From: a virus
Length of the DNA stretch: 61,535 nt
Virus record (IMG/VR): IMGVR_UViG_3300021475_000014
Coordinates: 1-61,535 of that record
Direction: 5' to 3' (one strand)
The notes under the pieces were generated by a model that was not told the DNA's origin, ran no database searches, and was given only the letters and a program-made list of their open reading frames with translations. This document shows positions 7,582 to 14,854 of this stretch, piece after piece. Numbering within the stretch: the stretch's first letter is position 1; the number at the start of each line of letters is the position of its first letter. Made by a program: the position numbers and the translations under genes.

Positions 7582-7886
7582 GGTGACTCCTCGGGCAACG
7601 ACGCCATCGACACGGTGACGTTGGGAAAAATCGTGACCGCCACGCCGCAGCTCCCGCACACCGCGCGGCCGGTCTTCACGTCGGTGATGGGCTCCCCGCA
7701 GGCTGGGCAGTGCGTACTGCGCCCAATGTGGAGTGCGCGGATCAGCTCGTCAATCAGATGATCCTGGCCGGTGATGATGCGCTCGTAGCGCCGCGCCATC
7801 CGGCGCCGCAGGATCAGGCTGAGGGTGAGACTGGCCAGGCCGGCGAGCAGGCCGGCAATGGCCATGGCGAGCAGCGTCGCCCTCAT
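7578..7886 (-). CDS. Membrane-anchored zinc-ribbon protein, 102 aa
   Basis: An N-terminal transmembrane helix (residues about 3-24), an Arg-rich stop-transfer part, a helix (LIDELIRALHIG) and a four-cysteine ribbon (CPACGEP...CGSCGV). ATGA overlaps link it to the DHFR gene upstream and the small membrane gene downstream. Confidence 0.7.
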   Translation of the reverse strand: MRATLLAMAIAGLLAGLASLTLSLILRRRMARRYERIITGQDHLIDELIRALHIGRSTHCPACGEPITDVKTGRAVCGSCGVAVTIFPNVTVSMASLPEESP

Positions 7887-8389
7887 GCCAGCTCCAGCCG
7901 TTCGAAGCGGATGATCATGATGGATGGGACGTCGCCCGACGCGGCGGTTTGGATGACGAGCGGGTTGGCGGCGAAGCCGGCCAGCAGCTCTCGGTAGTCC
8001 ATCCGGGTGTCACCCTCGAACTCGCCGGCCACCAAGGTCAAGTAGATGATGCCCACCATCGGCAGGAACTGACGGTAAACCTCCGCGCCGCCCACCACGA
8101 AAGCGTCGCTGTAGTTGGTGGCCGCCAAAGCTTCGCCGGTGCTGTGCACGACGGTCACGTTCTTGTGGGCCACCGGCGGCTCACCGTGGCTGAGCACGAT
8201 GTTGTGCCGGCCCCGCAGCGGCCGGCCGCCCGGCAGCGACTGGAACGTGCGGCGCCCCATGATGACGTGGGCGCCTTCGGTGACCGCCTTGAAGTGCGCC
8301 ATGTCGGCCGGGATGTGGGGCCACGGCAGAGCGCCGTCCCGGCCGATCGTGCCGGCCCGGTCAGCGGCAAGCACCATTGTCAGCGCCAC
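7883..8389 (-). CDS. folA: Dihydrofolate reductase
   Basis: 168 residues, the usual DHFR length. N-terminal LAADRAGTIGRDGALPW carries the conserved Gly-x-x-Gly and Leu-Pro-Trp; then the GRRTFQSL nucleotide-binding segment and VVGGAEVYRQF are classic. The enzyme reduces dihydrofolate with NADPH and would support dTMP synthesis during phage DNA replication. GTG at 8389 is used. No thymidylate synthase is visible in the window. A copy of the TGACCAAGATCAACT motif lies 18 bases upstream. Confidence 0.92.
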   Translation of the reverse strand: MALTMVLAADRAGTIGRDGALPWPHIPADMAHFKAVTEGAHVIMGRRTFQSLPGGRPLRGRHNIVLSHGEPPVAHKNVTVVHSTGEALAATNYSDAFVVGGAEVYRQFLPMVGIIYLTLVAGEFEGDTRMDYRELLAGFAANPLVIQTAASGDVPSIMIIRFERLELA

Positions 8390-8407
8390 GCTGTCACCAC
8401 CCCGGGG

Positions 8408-8422
8408 AGTTGATCTTGGTCA
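8408..8422 (-). promoter_or_regulatory. TGACCAAGATCAACT motif upstream of DHFR
   Basis: The motif begins with the stop codon of the upstream gene and ends 18 bases before the DHFR start. The same or one-base-different 15-mer is found at 11529-11543 and 12361-12375, with a variant at 12320-12334. Confidence 0.5.
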
Positions 8423-8563
8423 TTCATCGGTGAGACGTTTGAACAATGCTTCGTCGCATACCGACTGGTCAACGCAGATGCCCCACCTATGGCAACGGGC
8501 GCACCGGATAGCCCAGCGCGCCCATACCAATTGATGAGTGTTGATCTTGATTTGCCGGGTCAC
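8420..8563 (-). CDS. Small cysteine-rich protein, 47 aa
   Basis: Reads VTRQIKINTHQLVWARWAIR, then CARCHRWGIC and CDEALFKRL: CxxC plus two more cysteines, a likely zinc site. GTG at 8563 overlaps the preceding frame's stop as GTGA, supporting both small frames. Confidence 0.55.
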   Translation of the reverse strand: MTRQIKINTHQLVWARWAIRCARCHRWGICVDQSVCDEALFKRLTDE

Positions 8564-8634
8564 AGCCTCACGGTAGAGTGCAACTCGACTTCACGGGCGA
8601 GATCATCCATTGGCATACGCACATCTGTGGCCAC
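8560..8634 (-). CDS. Very small frame, start uncertain
   Basis: From GTG at 8634 (GGAAG eight bases upstream) the product is 24 residues, ending ELHSTVRL. The coding-like frame continues upstream (GTDADEHWKYI) without an ATG or GTG, so the true start may be a rare codon or the frame may be damaged. The GTGA overlap with the next gene is the main support. Confidence 0.35.
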   Translation of the reverse strand: MATDVRMPMDDLAREVELHSTVRL

Positions 8635-8684
8635 AATGTACTTCCAATGTTCGTCCGCGTCTGTACCCGACAGCGAATAGGCGG

Positions 8685-8963
8685 CTACGGATGCGTGGCG
8701 CGGTAGCTGGCAACCATCGTCGCGCGGTAGGTCTCGATCATGCCTGCCGCCAGGTCGTGATAGTTGATCATGACTTCGGCGTCCACCTCATCCCACGGCG
8801 GGGAGTCGTCGTTGGAGCGGCCCGCCTCATACAAGTGCTGCGCCGCCGCCCACGTGGCCCGCTGCCGAGCCAGCTCGTCGGAGTGGTCCTCCGTACTGAC
8901 CCGGGGCATCATGCCGAACGCGCGGACCAGGGCGGCCCGCTCCGGCCCGATGCCGCCGCTCAT
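8685..8963 (-). CDS. Hypothetical protein, 92 aa
   Basis: ATG at 8963 overlaps the preceding stop (ATGA). Helical and acidic (ARQRATWAAAQHLYEAGRSN), with the C-terminal TYRATMVASYRATHP containing a short internal repeat. Function unknown. Confidence 0.6.
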   Translation of the reverse strand: MSGGIGPERAALVRAFGMMPRVSTEDHSDELARQRATWAAAQHLYEAGRSNDDSPPWDEVDAEVMINYHDLAAGMIETYRATMVASYRATHP

Positions 8964-9160
8964 GCCGCACCGGCCCGCTGACGCTCGTAGCGCGCCAGCG
9001 CCAGGCGGAGCTGGCGTACGCCCCGGTCGGTGAGCAGCAGCGACGCCGCTCGGTCGCCCTCGTCCACCATCACGGACAGTCCGCCCGCCTCCTGGTCGTG
9101 TTCCAGGCGGACAAGCCGGTGCGCGTTGTCGTCCCACACGCGCGCCTCAAAGTGGTTCAT
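8960..9160 (-). CDS. Hypothetical protein, 66 aa
   Basis: MNHFEARVWDDNAHRLVRLE, then an acidic strand and a basic helix (LRLALARYERQRAGAA). ATGA overlaps on both sides place it in the operon. No family recognised. Confidence 0.65.
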   Translation of the reverse strand: MNHFEARVWDDNAHRLVRLEHDQEAGGLSVMVDEGDRAASLLLTDRGVRQLRLALARYERQRAGAA

Positions 9161-9705
9161 CGCGGCAACGCCAGGAAGTACTGCGGGTCCTCGTCCAGCA
9201 GGGTTTCCAGCGGGTGATTGGCACGCACGGACACGTAGTAGCCGGCGTCGCCCAACCGGAAGATCGCCACCGTTTCCCGTAGCGGGTCCACGATCCAGTA
9301 ATGGCGGATCCCGGCCGCCGCGTAGTCGGCCACCTTGCCCGCCCAGTCCACCGCCCGGGTCGACTCGGACTCCACCTCGATCACCAGCGCGATCATCGAC
9401 GGGTCGTGGTAGCGCACGTCATCGGGCACAGTGCCGTAGAACAGCGCCAGGTCCGCCTGCCGGTAGGGCTGCCCGCCGGTGCGCCCGGCCGTGTCGATGC
9501 CCACCTCGGAGGCGGCCCGGCCGCGCCCGTAGCAGCTCACCAGCCACACGCTCAGGTCGATGACCCACCGTCCGTGTCGGCCCAACGTCGGGGTCACCGT
9601 TACCTCCATGACGCCCTCGGGCGTGATCTCAATGCGCGTGCCAGGAAACAGGTCAGACATGCGGGCGGCCTGCTCGCGGCTGGCCCCGAAAACTTCCGTC
9701 GTCAT
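9157..9705 (-). CDS. Uma2-family (DUF820) PD-(D/E)XK protein
   Basis: 182 residues from ATG at 9705. QADLALF, then MIALVIEVESESTRAVDWAG and KVADYAAAGIRHYWIVDP match the Uma2 family: an Asp strand, an Glu-Val-Glu (ExE/K-type) core and the K...Y...G...YWIVDP ending. Uma2 proteins have a restriction-endonuclease-like fold and are widespread in actinobacteria and cyanobacteria; the role in a phage is not known. It overlaps the next gene by ATGA and is 4 bases after a ribbon-helix-helix gene. Confidence 0.85.
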   Translation of the reverse strand: MTTEVFGASREQAARMSDLFPGTRIEITPEGVMEVTVTPTLGRHGRWVIDLSVWLVSCYGRGRAASEVGIDTAGRTGGQPYRQADLALFYGTVPDDVRYHDPSMIALVIEVESESTRAVDWAGKVADYAAAGIRHYWIVDPLRETVAIFRLGDAGYYVSVRANHPLETLLDEDPQYFLALPR

Positions 9706-9709
9706 CGCT

Positions 9710-10084
9710 TCACTCCCCATCGGTGGTCTGCGCGTCGGCGTACAGGATGGCCGCAGCGATGACACCCTCGCGGCTGGTGCGGTCGCGCAGCGCCCGCGAA
9801 CCGACCCGGTCCCACAGCGCGTCAGAGGTGCGCAGCGGGCGCAGCGTCTCGCGCGGCTTGCCGCCGGGCGTCTCCGCCACCGTGACCCGCTTGGGCTGAT
9901 CCAGGTACATGGTGATGACCTTGCGGATGTAAGACGAGACGGTGAACCCTTCCGCCTCGGCGTGCCGCAGGGCGATGCCCCACACGTCGTCATTGATGCG
10001 CGGCGACCGGCGGGTCAGCGTCGTCTGCCCTTCCGGGCGCCACATCCGCCGTGCGGGCGGGGTATCCGTTGTGGTGTCGCTCAT
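9710..10084 (-). CDS. Ribbon-helix-helix-like protein next to Uma2
   Basis: 124 residues. RSPRINDDVWGIALRHAEAE, then GFTVSSYIRKVITMYL fits a ribbon-helix-helix unit; a second similar unit (DALWDRVGSRAL...SREGVIAAAILYAD) follows. First gene of the operon, AAGGGAG before its ATG. With the nuclease-like gene 4 bases downstream it forms a pair that looks like antitoxin-toxin architecture, but this is inference. Confidence 0.65.
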   Translation of the reverse strand: MSDTTTDTPPARRMWRPEGQTTLTRRSPRINDDVWGIALRHAEAEGFTVSSYIRKVITMYLDQPKRVTVAETPGGKPRETLRPLRTSDALWDRVGSRALRDRTSREGVIAAAILYADAQTTDGE

Positions 10085-10198
10085 GATCTGTGCTCCCTTA
10101 CGGCCGCCTAATTCCGGTAGCCAGTCTACGTCGTGTGATGTCTGAAATTCGATGCCGGGTTACAGTGGCCGGGCTAGGTCCCTTTTGCCGGGGAGTCC

Positions 10199-10237
10199 AA
10201 TGACGGGGCAGCGGTTCGCAGACGCTGCCCCGTCGTT
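10199..10237 (-). terminator. Hairpin terminator
   Basis: ACGGGGCAGCG (10203-10213), 9-base loop, CGCTGCCCCGT (10223-10233), with a further partial pairing outside. It lies between the minus gene ending at 10307 and the operon starting at 10084; the remaining 10085-10306 holds a weak copy of the palindromic promoter (GGTAGCC near 10117) and nothing else I can see. Confidence 0.7.
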
Positions 10238-10306
10238 GTCCCTAGGCGCCGCAGTCGGCGCAGCCGCGCGAGCATTCCCACGGCGACCCGGCCCACGGGC
10301 ACGGGC

Positions 10307-10984
10307 TCACGGGGCCACCGACCGGGCGCCCTTACGGGCGGCGAACAGCGCGGCCAGCAGCGCCGTGGTGTCGCCCCGCAGCGTCAGCTCACCCCGGTTG
10401 CCGTCGCCGGTCAGCTCCAGGCTCACCGTGAGGTTGGGGTGGGTACGCCAGTCGGAGGCGGTCGAGCGGCCACGGTCGCGGTCGGTGCCGAAAGACAGGC
10501 CGTACTCCTCGCCGATCCGCTTCACCAGCGCGGCACGGTTGGCCTCCGCGTCGTTGTCCCGGTTGATCGCAGCCTGCGCCTTGGCCAGGATCGGGGTGTA
10601 CACGGGCAGCACCCGGCGGGTGATCTCCCGGGCGATCACTGCCGCGCCCCGGTCGGTGGCCACGCTGATATCGACGTTGCCGGCCTTGTAGTCGTCGCTG
10701 GCCATCACCTTGTACGAACCGCTCGGCAGGTCCGACGTGACGTTGGTGCGCTCCGGCTTGCGCCAGTCGACCAGCAGCACGATGCGCGCCGAGTCCGGCC
10801 CGACAATGGCGACGGCGCGGCTGTTCGTCTCGTGGCTGGTGTCCACACTCCACCCGTCGCCCAGCTCGGCCGCCACCTGCGCCGCGAGGATCGGCAGGTT
10901 CGTCACCGCGTCCTGCTCGGCTACCTCACGGGCGGTACGCGCGGCGCGCTCCCGGCTGATCCTCTGGTCGTATGTCTCAGTCAT
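10307..10984 (-). CDS. Hypothetical protein, 225 aa
   Basis: Begins MTETYDQRISRERAARTARE. A charged helical start precedes an alpha/beta region (SARIVLLVDWRKPE) and a Gly/Leu-rich end. The start has an AGGGAG...AGGAA ribosome site. A full palindromic promoter (11041-11075) precedes it and a hairpin follows it, so it is transcribed alone. No known domain. Confidence 0.65.
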   Translation of the reverse strand: MTETYDQRISRERAARTAREVAEQDAVTNLPILAAQVAAELGDGWSVDTSHETNSRAVAIVGPDSARIVLLVDWRKPERTNVTSDLPSGSYKVMASDDYKAGNVDISVATDRGAAVIAREITRRVLPVYTPILAKAQAAINRDNDAEANRAALVKRIGEEYGLSFGTDRDRGRSTASDWRTHPNLTVSLELTGDGNRGELTLRGDTTALLAALFAARKGARSVAP

Positions 10985-11040
10985 TTCCTGTTGCTCCCTG
11001 CGGTTGCCGGTGCGGCGGGGTGGCCGCGATGTCTGTAACC

Positions 11041-11075
11041 AGCTTAGCCCGGCTACACGAGAATGTGTAGCCGGG
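11041..11075 (-). promoter_or_regulatory. Palindromic promoter, copy 1
   Basis: On the minus strand, CCCGGCTACAC-N6-GTGTAGCCGGG is followed by TAAGCT (plus-strand 11041-11046), a good TANNNT -10. The palindrome covers the expected -35 zone. Five more copies keep the same spacing. Confidence 0.7.
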
Positions 11076-11096
11076 CGGTGTGACTTGTGGCACTGA

Positions 11097-11510
11097 TCAG
11101 CGCTTGCCGCGCTTGCGGCCAGTCCACCAGTCCAGCGAGTCACGGCTGTTGTGGGCCGATGTCGCGCGTGCGGTTTCCTTCGCCGCCAGCAGCGTCTGCG
11201 CGGCGGTGTAGTCGGCAACGCTCATCCCGGCCGCCCTCGCCGCGTCCGCGATGTCAGCCGGCGTCTGCGGGTTGGCCAACCGCCGGGCGACCTTGCGCGC
11301 CTCACGCCTGCTCAACTTGGACGTGTCGCCAGCGGCCCACGCCTGCGCGTGCTCACGTACGCGCTGCGCCCGCGCGGCGGCGACATCGGGATCCACCTCG
11401 ACCTTGCTGGCGCGTTTCGCGGCGAGCGCTTCACGTATCGCGGCGGCGCGCGCCCGCCTGCTGATCTTGGCCTGCTTACGGCCGGCGAATGTCAAACCCA
11501 AGAACGGCAT
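11097..11510 (-). CDS. Basic Ala/Arg-rich protein, 137 aa
   Basis: Very rich in Ala, Arg and Lys with long helices (ISRRARAAAIREALAAKRAS; LSRREARKVARRLANP) and a WWTGRKRGKR tail. Looks like a nucleic-acid-binding or nucleoid protein. GTG/ATG start at 11510, following the motif copy at 11529-11543. Confidence 0.6.
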   Translation of the reverse strand: MPFLGLTFAGRKQAKISRRARAAAIREALAAKRASKVEVDPDVAAARAQRVREHAQAWAAGDTSKLSRREARKVARRLANPQTPADIADAARAAGMSVADYTAAQTLLAAKETARATSAHNSRDSLDWWTGRKRGKR

Positions 11511-11528
11511 TGCTGTACTCCTGGTGCT

Positions 11529-11543
11529 AGTTGATCTTGATCA
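11529..11543 (-). promoter_or_regulatory. TGATCAAGATCAACT motif
   Basis: Second copy of the TGAYCAAGATCAACT motif. As at DHFR, it starts with the upstream stop codon and lies about 20 bases before the next start. Confidence 0.5.
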
Positions 11544-11786
11544 GTCGTCAGTGCTCGACGTGAGGGAATCCCATTGCGCCGCAACGTGTTCCGCCTGGTC
11601 GCGTAGTTCTTTCATGCGGTTGTTGATCTTGTCCATCGCTTTGATGTGCCGCTCGGTTGTCGCCGCGTGCGCTTCCATCACGGTGGTACGCCGCTGCGTC
11701 AACTCGGACAGCTCGCCGAGGATTGCGGCCTTGCGGCGGGCTAACTGCTCACGCATGTCGGCGACCGCTGGTGACTCCGTAGACAT
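11541..11786 (-). CDS. Coiled-coil protein, 81 aa
   Basis: Nearly all helix with heptad-like spacing (MREQLARRKAAILGELSELT, then MKELRDQAEHVAAQWDSL). ATG at 11786 with GGGAG upstream. Could be a small scaffold or an inhibitor of a host protein; no family recognised. Confidence 0.6.
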   Translation of the reverse strand: MSTESPAVADMREQLARRKAAILGELSELTQRRTTVMEAHAATTERHIKAMDKINNRMKELRDQAEHVAAQWDSLTSSTDD

Positions 11787-11794
11787 CGAACTCC

Positions 11795-11977
11795 CTAGAT
11801 GATCTTGACGGTGGTCGTGTCGACCTGGGCGCGCAGGATCCCCGTGGATTCCTGCGCACTCGGCTCGCCACGCAACCGGGCAGCGAACGCGCCCGCGTCC
11901 TCCGCGCTGGCAAACTCGGCCAGCCGGCGGGAGCACGGATCATCGCCGTGTTCCCGCCAACGGACGGTGTGGGTCAT
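11795..11977 (-). CDS. Hypothetical protein, 60 aa
   Basis: MTHTVRWREHGDDPCSRRLA, then a helix (SAEDAGAFAARLRGE) and a final strand. The ATG overlaps the preceding stop (ATGA). No motif. Confidence 0.6.
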   Translation of the reverse strand: MTHTVRWREHGDDPCSRRLAEFASAEDAGAFAARLRGEPSAQESTGILRAQVDTTTVKII

Positions 11978-12300
11978 GCGCTCAGCCGGGCGTACAGGTC
12001 CGCGCACGACTGGCAGACCGGCAGGGCCGGGTTGACCGGCGCCATGTCGATGATCATGGTGGCCTCGTTGGGGCACGCAGCCGAGTAGCCACACGGGGTG
12101 CCCGGCTCCGGCTCAACCTCGACCAGGTCGTAACTCATCACGCGGGTACCCGGCCGGTGCGAGCCGGTCACGTAGTCGCCCGGGGTGATGGCCGGGACGT
12201 CGGGCGTGCCGTCGCCGTGGATGGTCCGGCCGTCGCGGGTGTCGACGGCGGGCAGCCCGCAGTAGCCGCAGGCGTAGGTGATGATCTTGGTGTTGCTCAT
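11974..12300 (-). CDS. Double zinc-ribbon protein, 108 aa
   Basis: CGYCG near residue 10 and CGYSAAC/CQSC near the end suggest metal binding. ATG at 12300 has AAGGGACC upstream; an in-frame ATG at 12336 (MIKIIFEQG) overlaps a motif variant and could give a longer form. Function unknown. Confidence 0.6.
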   Translation of the reverse strand: MSNTKIITYACGYCGLPAVDTRDGRTIHGDGTPDVPAITPGDYVTGSHRPGTRVMSYDLVEVEPEPGTPCGYSAACPNEATMIIDMAPVNPALPVCQSCADLYARLSA

Positions 12301-12360
12301 GTGTGCGGTCCCTTGCTCGAAGATGATCTTGATCATGGTGCTCTGGCGGCACCCTGGAGA

Positions 12361-12375
12361 AGTTGATCTTGGTCA
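12361..12375 (-). promoter_or_regulatory. TGACCAAGATCAACT motif
   Basis: Third copy, identical to that before DHFR. Here it lies in the gap between two genes, 25 bases before the longer possible start at 12336, and a variant (TGATCAAGATCATCT) spans that start at 12320-12334. Confidence 0.5.
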
Positions 12376-12382
12376 GTGATGT

Positions 12383-12862
12383 TTACAGCCGGCCCGGGGC
12401 CAGCTCGTCGGCCAGCGCGACAATCGCCGTCAGTTGGTCGGCCGGGATTTCTTCCGTGAGCCACGCCGAACCCCAGCGATAGCCCGTCTGCGGGCACGGC
12501 GGAGTGTTGGCCAGTTGGGATGACGTGTCATCGCCGACCGGAGTCTGGTGGGCGCAACCGGCGCGCATGTCGTTGAGGTGCCAGCGATCCCACAGCCGGG
12601 CCAATCGGAGCGCGGCCGGGGTTTTCAACTGCCGGGCGCGGCCGATGATCTGGCCACCCTCGAAACAGTCGTCCGAGTCAACGCGCTTCCACATCGTGCC
12701 GGAGGCGCTGAACTGCCAGTGCCCGTCAACCTGCCAGTGCTCGATCGTCATGGCTGGCCGATCAACCCAGCGCAGTTGCATGTCGACCTTCAAAATGCCT
12801 ACGCCGGTGATGCGGCCTAGGGTGACGTTGCGCAGCTCAAACGCGCTAGCCGTGGTAATCAT
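12383..12862 (-). CDS. Hypothetical protein, 159 aa
   Basis: ATG at 12862 with GAGGGACC upstream; upstream in-frame codons run into the promoter and are not used. Trp-rich strands (MTIEHWQVDGHWQFSASG), then helices. Preceded by a palindromic promoter of the variant type. No family recognised. Confidence 0.65.
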   Translation of the reverse strand: MITTASAFELRNVTLGRITGVGILKVDMQLRWVDRPAMTIEHWQVDGHWQFSASGTMWKRVDSDDCFEGGQIIGRARQLKTPAALRLARLWDRWHLNDMRAGCAHQTPVGDDTSSQLANTPPCPQTGYRWGSAWLTEEIPADQLTAIVALADELAPGRL

Positions 12863-12896
12863 GTTCGGTCCCTCGCTCGGTTTGTTGTGCTGGTCA

Positions 12897-12928
12897 AGCG
12901 TACCCGGCGCTACCCGGAAACGGTAGCC
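12897..12928 (-). promoter_or_regulatory. Palindromic promoter, variant copy
   Basis: Minus strand: GGCTACCGTTTCCGGGTAGCG then TACGCT (12897-12902) as -10. Palindrome is GGTAGC/GCTACC rather than the full 8-mer, similar to the copy at 16251. Confidence 0.6.
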
Positions 12929-13032
12929 AGACGGGTCACACATTGGGCGGTACGTGGGGCGGCGGCCGGGACTGGGGCAGGCGGTAGGCGGTAGGCGACT
13001 CGCTAGCTTCGCCCGTCACTGCGATCACGGCA

Positions 13033-13055
13033 GGCGCCCCCGGGCTGGGGGCGCC
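13033..13055 (-). terminator. Hairpin terminator
   Basis: GGCGCCCCC (13033-13041), loop GGGCT, GGGGGCGCC (13047-13055), just after the minus-strand stop at 13064. Confidence 0.75.
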
Positions 13056-13063
13056 CATCCGGC

Positions 13064-13261
13064 TCACTCTGTGGGAGTCGCCGCGAGCGCGGCGGCGATG
13101 ATCGCCTTGCCGACCGCGCCGCTTCCGGCGTGGGCGAACCGGATCGGGCCGAACGGCTCGCCGTTGCGCGTGCCCCGGTAGTACACCATCGGGCCGTTGG
13201 CACCCTCGCGGACCTCGCCCCACGTGCGGTATTCCTTGCCGTTCACCGTGACTGCCAACAT
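13064..13261 (-). CDS. Hypothetical protein, 65 aa
   Basis: MLAVTVNGKEYRTWGEVREG then a Gly/Ala-rich helix; looks like a small beta-hairpin protein. Own promoter (13296-13327) and own terminator: a monocistronic early-type gene. Confidence 0.6.
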   Translation of the reverse strand: MLAVTVNGKEYRTWGEVREGANGPMVYYRGTRNGEPFGPIRFAHAGSGAVGKAIIAAALAATPTE

Positions 13262-13295
13262 GACCCACTCCGTTCGTTCGTGTGCTTGTGCCACA

Positions 13296-13327
13296 AGCTT
13301 AGCCCGGCTACACGCGATTGTGTAGCC
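13296..13327 (-). promoter_or_regulatory. Palindromic promoter, copy 2
   Basis: GGCTACAC (13306-13313), N6, GTGTAGCC (13320-13327); -10 TAAGCT on the minus strand at 13296-13301, ten bases from the palindrome as in copy 1. Confidence 0.75.
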
Positions 13328-13358
13328 AGGCGGGTGTGAGCCCGGTCACACCAAACGA

Positions 13359-13394
13359 GGCTCGCGTGTCGTTTTCCGAAACGACACGCGAGCC
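13359..13394 (-). terminator. Perfect 16-bp hairpin terminator
   Basis: GGCTCGCGTGTCGTTT (13359-13374), loop TCCG, exact complement 13379-13394. It follows the minus gene ending at 13413 and insulates it from the next promoter. Confidence 0.85.
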
Positions 13395-13412
13395 AAAGCG
13401 CGACCCGGTCGC

Positions 13413-13724
13413 CTACGCGGCAGCCATGATCCAATGGATGGCCATCCGTACCGCGCTCTGGTGATTCGTCGTGGTCACGGAGTACCGCACGCCCGGTACC
13501 GTCCACGCGCCCCGGTCAAGCCATGCGATCGGCGTTGCGTAGCTATAGACGACGTAGGCGAGGGTGCCACGGTCGCGCGCGTCGCACAGCTCCGTCCGGA
13601 ACGGTTCCGGCAACTGCCCGAACGAATCCAGGCTGACACTGCCGGCAGTGTTGCCGTGCCGGAACGGCGCGCGCTCCCGCATGCCTTGCTCGATCGCCGA
13701 TTTGCCTGCCTGGTGGAGTGCCAC
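13413..13724 (-). CDS. Hypothetical protein, 103 aa
   Basis: GTG at 13724 with AAAGG upstream. Mixed sequence (RTELCDARDRGTLAYVVYSY) ending in a hydrophobic helix (RMAIHWIMAAA). Own palindromic promoter and strong terminator. Function unknown. Confidence 0.6.
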   Translation of the reverse strand: MALHQAGKSAIEQGMRERAPFRHGNTAGSVSLDSFGQLPEPFRTELCDARDRGTLAYVVYSYATPIAWLDRGAWTVPGVRYSVTTTNHQSAVRMAIHWIMAAA

Positions 13725-13760
13725 GGGACTGCCTTTCGCTGTGCTGTGCGGTGAGGCTCA

Positions 13761-13792
13761 ACCGTAGCTCGGATACACGCAATTGTGTAGCC
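13761..13792 (-). promoter_or_regulatory. Palindromic promoter, copy 3
   Basis: GGATACAC (13771-13778), N6, GTGTAGCC (13785-13792), one mismatch; -10 TACGGT at 13761-13766. Confidence 0.7.
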
Positions 13793-13868
13793 AGCGCAGG
13801 GTGTGCCCGGTCACACTACGGACGGCAATCCCTAGTCGTGCGGTAGGGATACCAGGTGCGCACATGGC

Positions 13869-14183
13869 TCATGCCCCGGTCACCGTGCCAGTCGCCAGGA
13901 ATTCAACCCATGCGCGTTTGGGGTTGCTGCACATGTGCCATGACTCGTTGACGTAGCACAGCGCGTGCCATGCGTAGGCCAGCGCGAAACGGCTAGCTTG
14001 CTCCGTGTCCGTCACTCCGGCCTCATCCTGGCGACCCCATGCGTACCCGTTGGCGCACCCGTACGCGCTTTCGACCCGCGCCCGGTCCGCTTCCGTTGGT
14101 AGGGCAGCGATACCGTCCCGGAGCGCGGTATACGGCGCGTCCGGCAGGGCAGGGTGTACGCGCTCCGCTAGTGGCTGGCTCAT
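13869..14183 (-). CDS. Hypothetical protein, 104 aa
   Basis: Helical protein with two cysteines and several Trp/Tyr (YAWHALCYVNESWHMCSNPK). ATG at 14183 follows GGAAGGGACCAACC, a leader shared with the genes starting at 14854 and, nearly, 15218. No family recognised. Confidence 0.6.
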   Translation of the reverse strand: MSQPLAERVHPALPDAPYTALRDGIAALPTEADRARVESAYGCANGYAWGRQDEAGVTDTEQASRFALAYAWHALCYVNESWHMCSNPKRAWVEFLATGTVTGA

Positions 14184-14272
14184 GGTTGGTCCCTTCCGTG
14201 TTGGTTCCTGCCGTCCGGGCAGACTGGACAGCGCGCGGCGTACCGCGCACCATCCGGCCGGCCCGGTCAGAC
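14180..14272. repeat. Duplicated intergenic unit, copy 1
   Basis: Start codon, ribosome site (GGGACCAACC), a spacer and a GC-rich hairpin (GCGCGGCGTACCGCGC) ending at the next gene's stop. About 80 percent identical by eye to 14851-14948. Confidence 0.7.
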
Positions 14273-14854
14273 GTAGGCCCGGAAGTCTCCCAGCGCGTTA
14301 CGCCCGTCCGTGGTGATCGCCACCGCCCCCGCGCGGTTCCGGCTCAGCAGGCCAGCGCTCACCAGCGCGTCAATCACGTCCGGCCCGATGTTGGCGCGCG
14401 AGAGCGCGTCACGCCGGTACGCGCCACCCTTCAGCGCCTTGTGGCAGTAAAGCGCGGTCAACTGCACATCGGAGAGCGCGACCGTGGGACCGGGCAGCAT
14501 GCGGTCAACCATGCTGGCAGGGATGTGCAGTTGTGCCCATACCGGCTGGCCTCCCCCGCGCACGCCCGTGATCGCCACACCATCGCCCGGCAACGGGTAA
14601 GCGTTGCGGTCAGAGTCGACAGCGTTGTCCCGGACGAACATGTTTTCCCCACCCCACGAACCGCGCGACACGGTGTGCTCGCCCGTGGTCAAGTTGACCA
14701 GCACAGCGAAAGACTGCCGACCGTTGCCCGCTCCGCTGTCGCCAAGGACAACGGTCGCGCTCGCCTTGACTTCGATGTCTTTGCGCCCGTAGCTGACAGC
14801 GGTGAGCGCGCGGCGAACCGCTTCCGGCAGATCCGTGACAAGTGCGTAGCTCAT
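14267..14854 (-). CDS. Hypothetical protein, 195 aa
   Basis: Begins MSYALVTDLPEAVRRALTAV. The middle holds beta-like repeats (VLVNLTTGEHTVSRGSWGGE), the C-terminal 70 residues look like a winged helix (QLTALYCHKALKGGAYRRDA...LVSAGLLSRN...AITTDGRNAL), so DNA binding is possible. Same leader as 14183. Confidence 0.65.
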   Translation of the reverse strand: MSYALVTDLPEAVRRALTAVSYGRKDIEVKASATVVLGDSGAGNGRQSFAVLVNLTTGEHTVSRGSWGGENMFVRDNAVDSDRNAYPLPGDGVAITGVRGGGQPVWAQLHIPASMVDRMLPGPTVALSDVQLTALYCHKALKGGAYRRDALSRANIGPDVIDALVSAGLLSRNRAGAVAITTDGRNALGDFRAYV

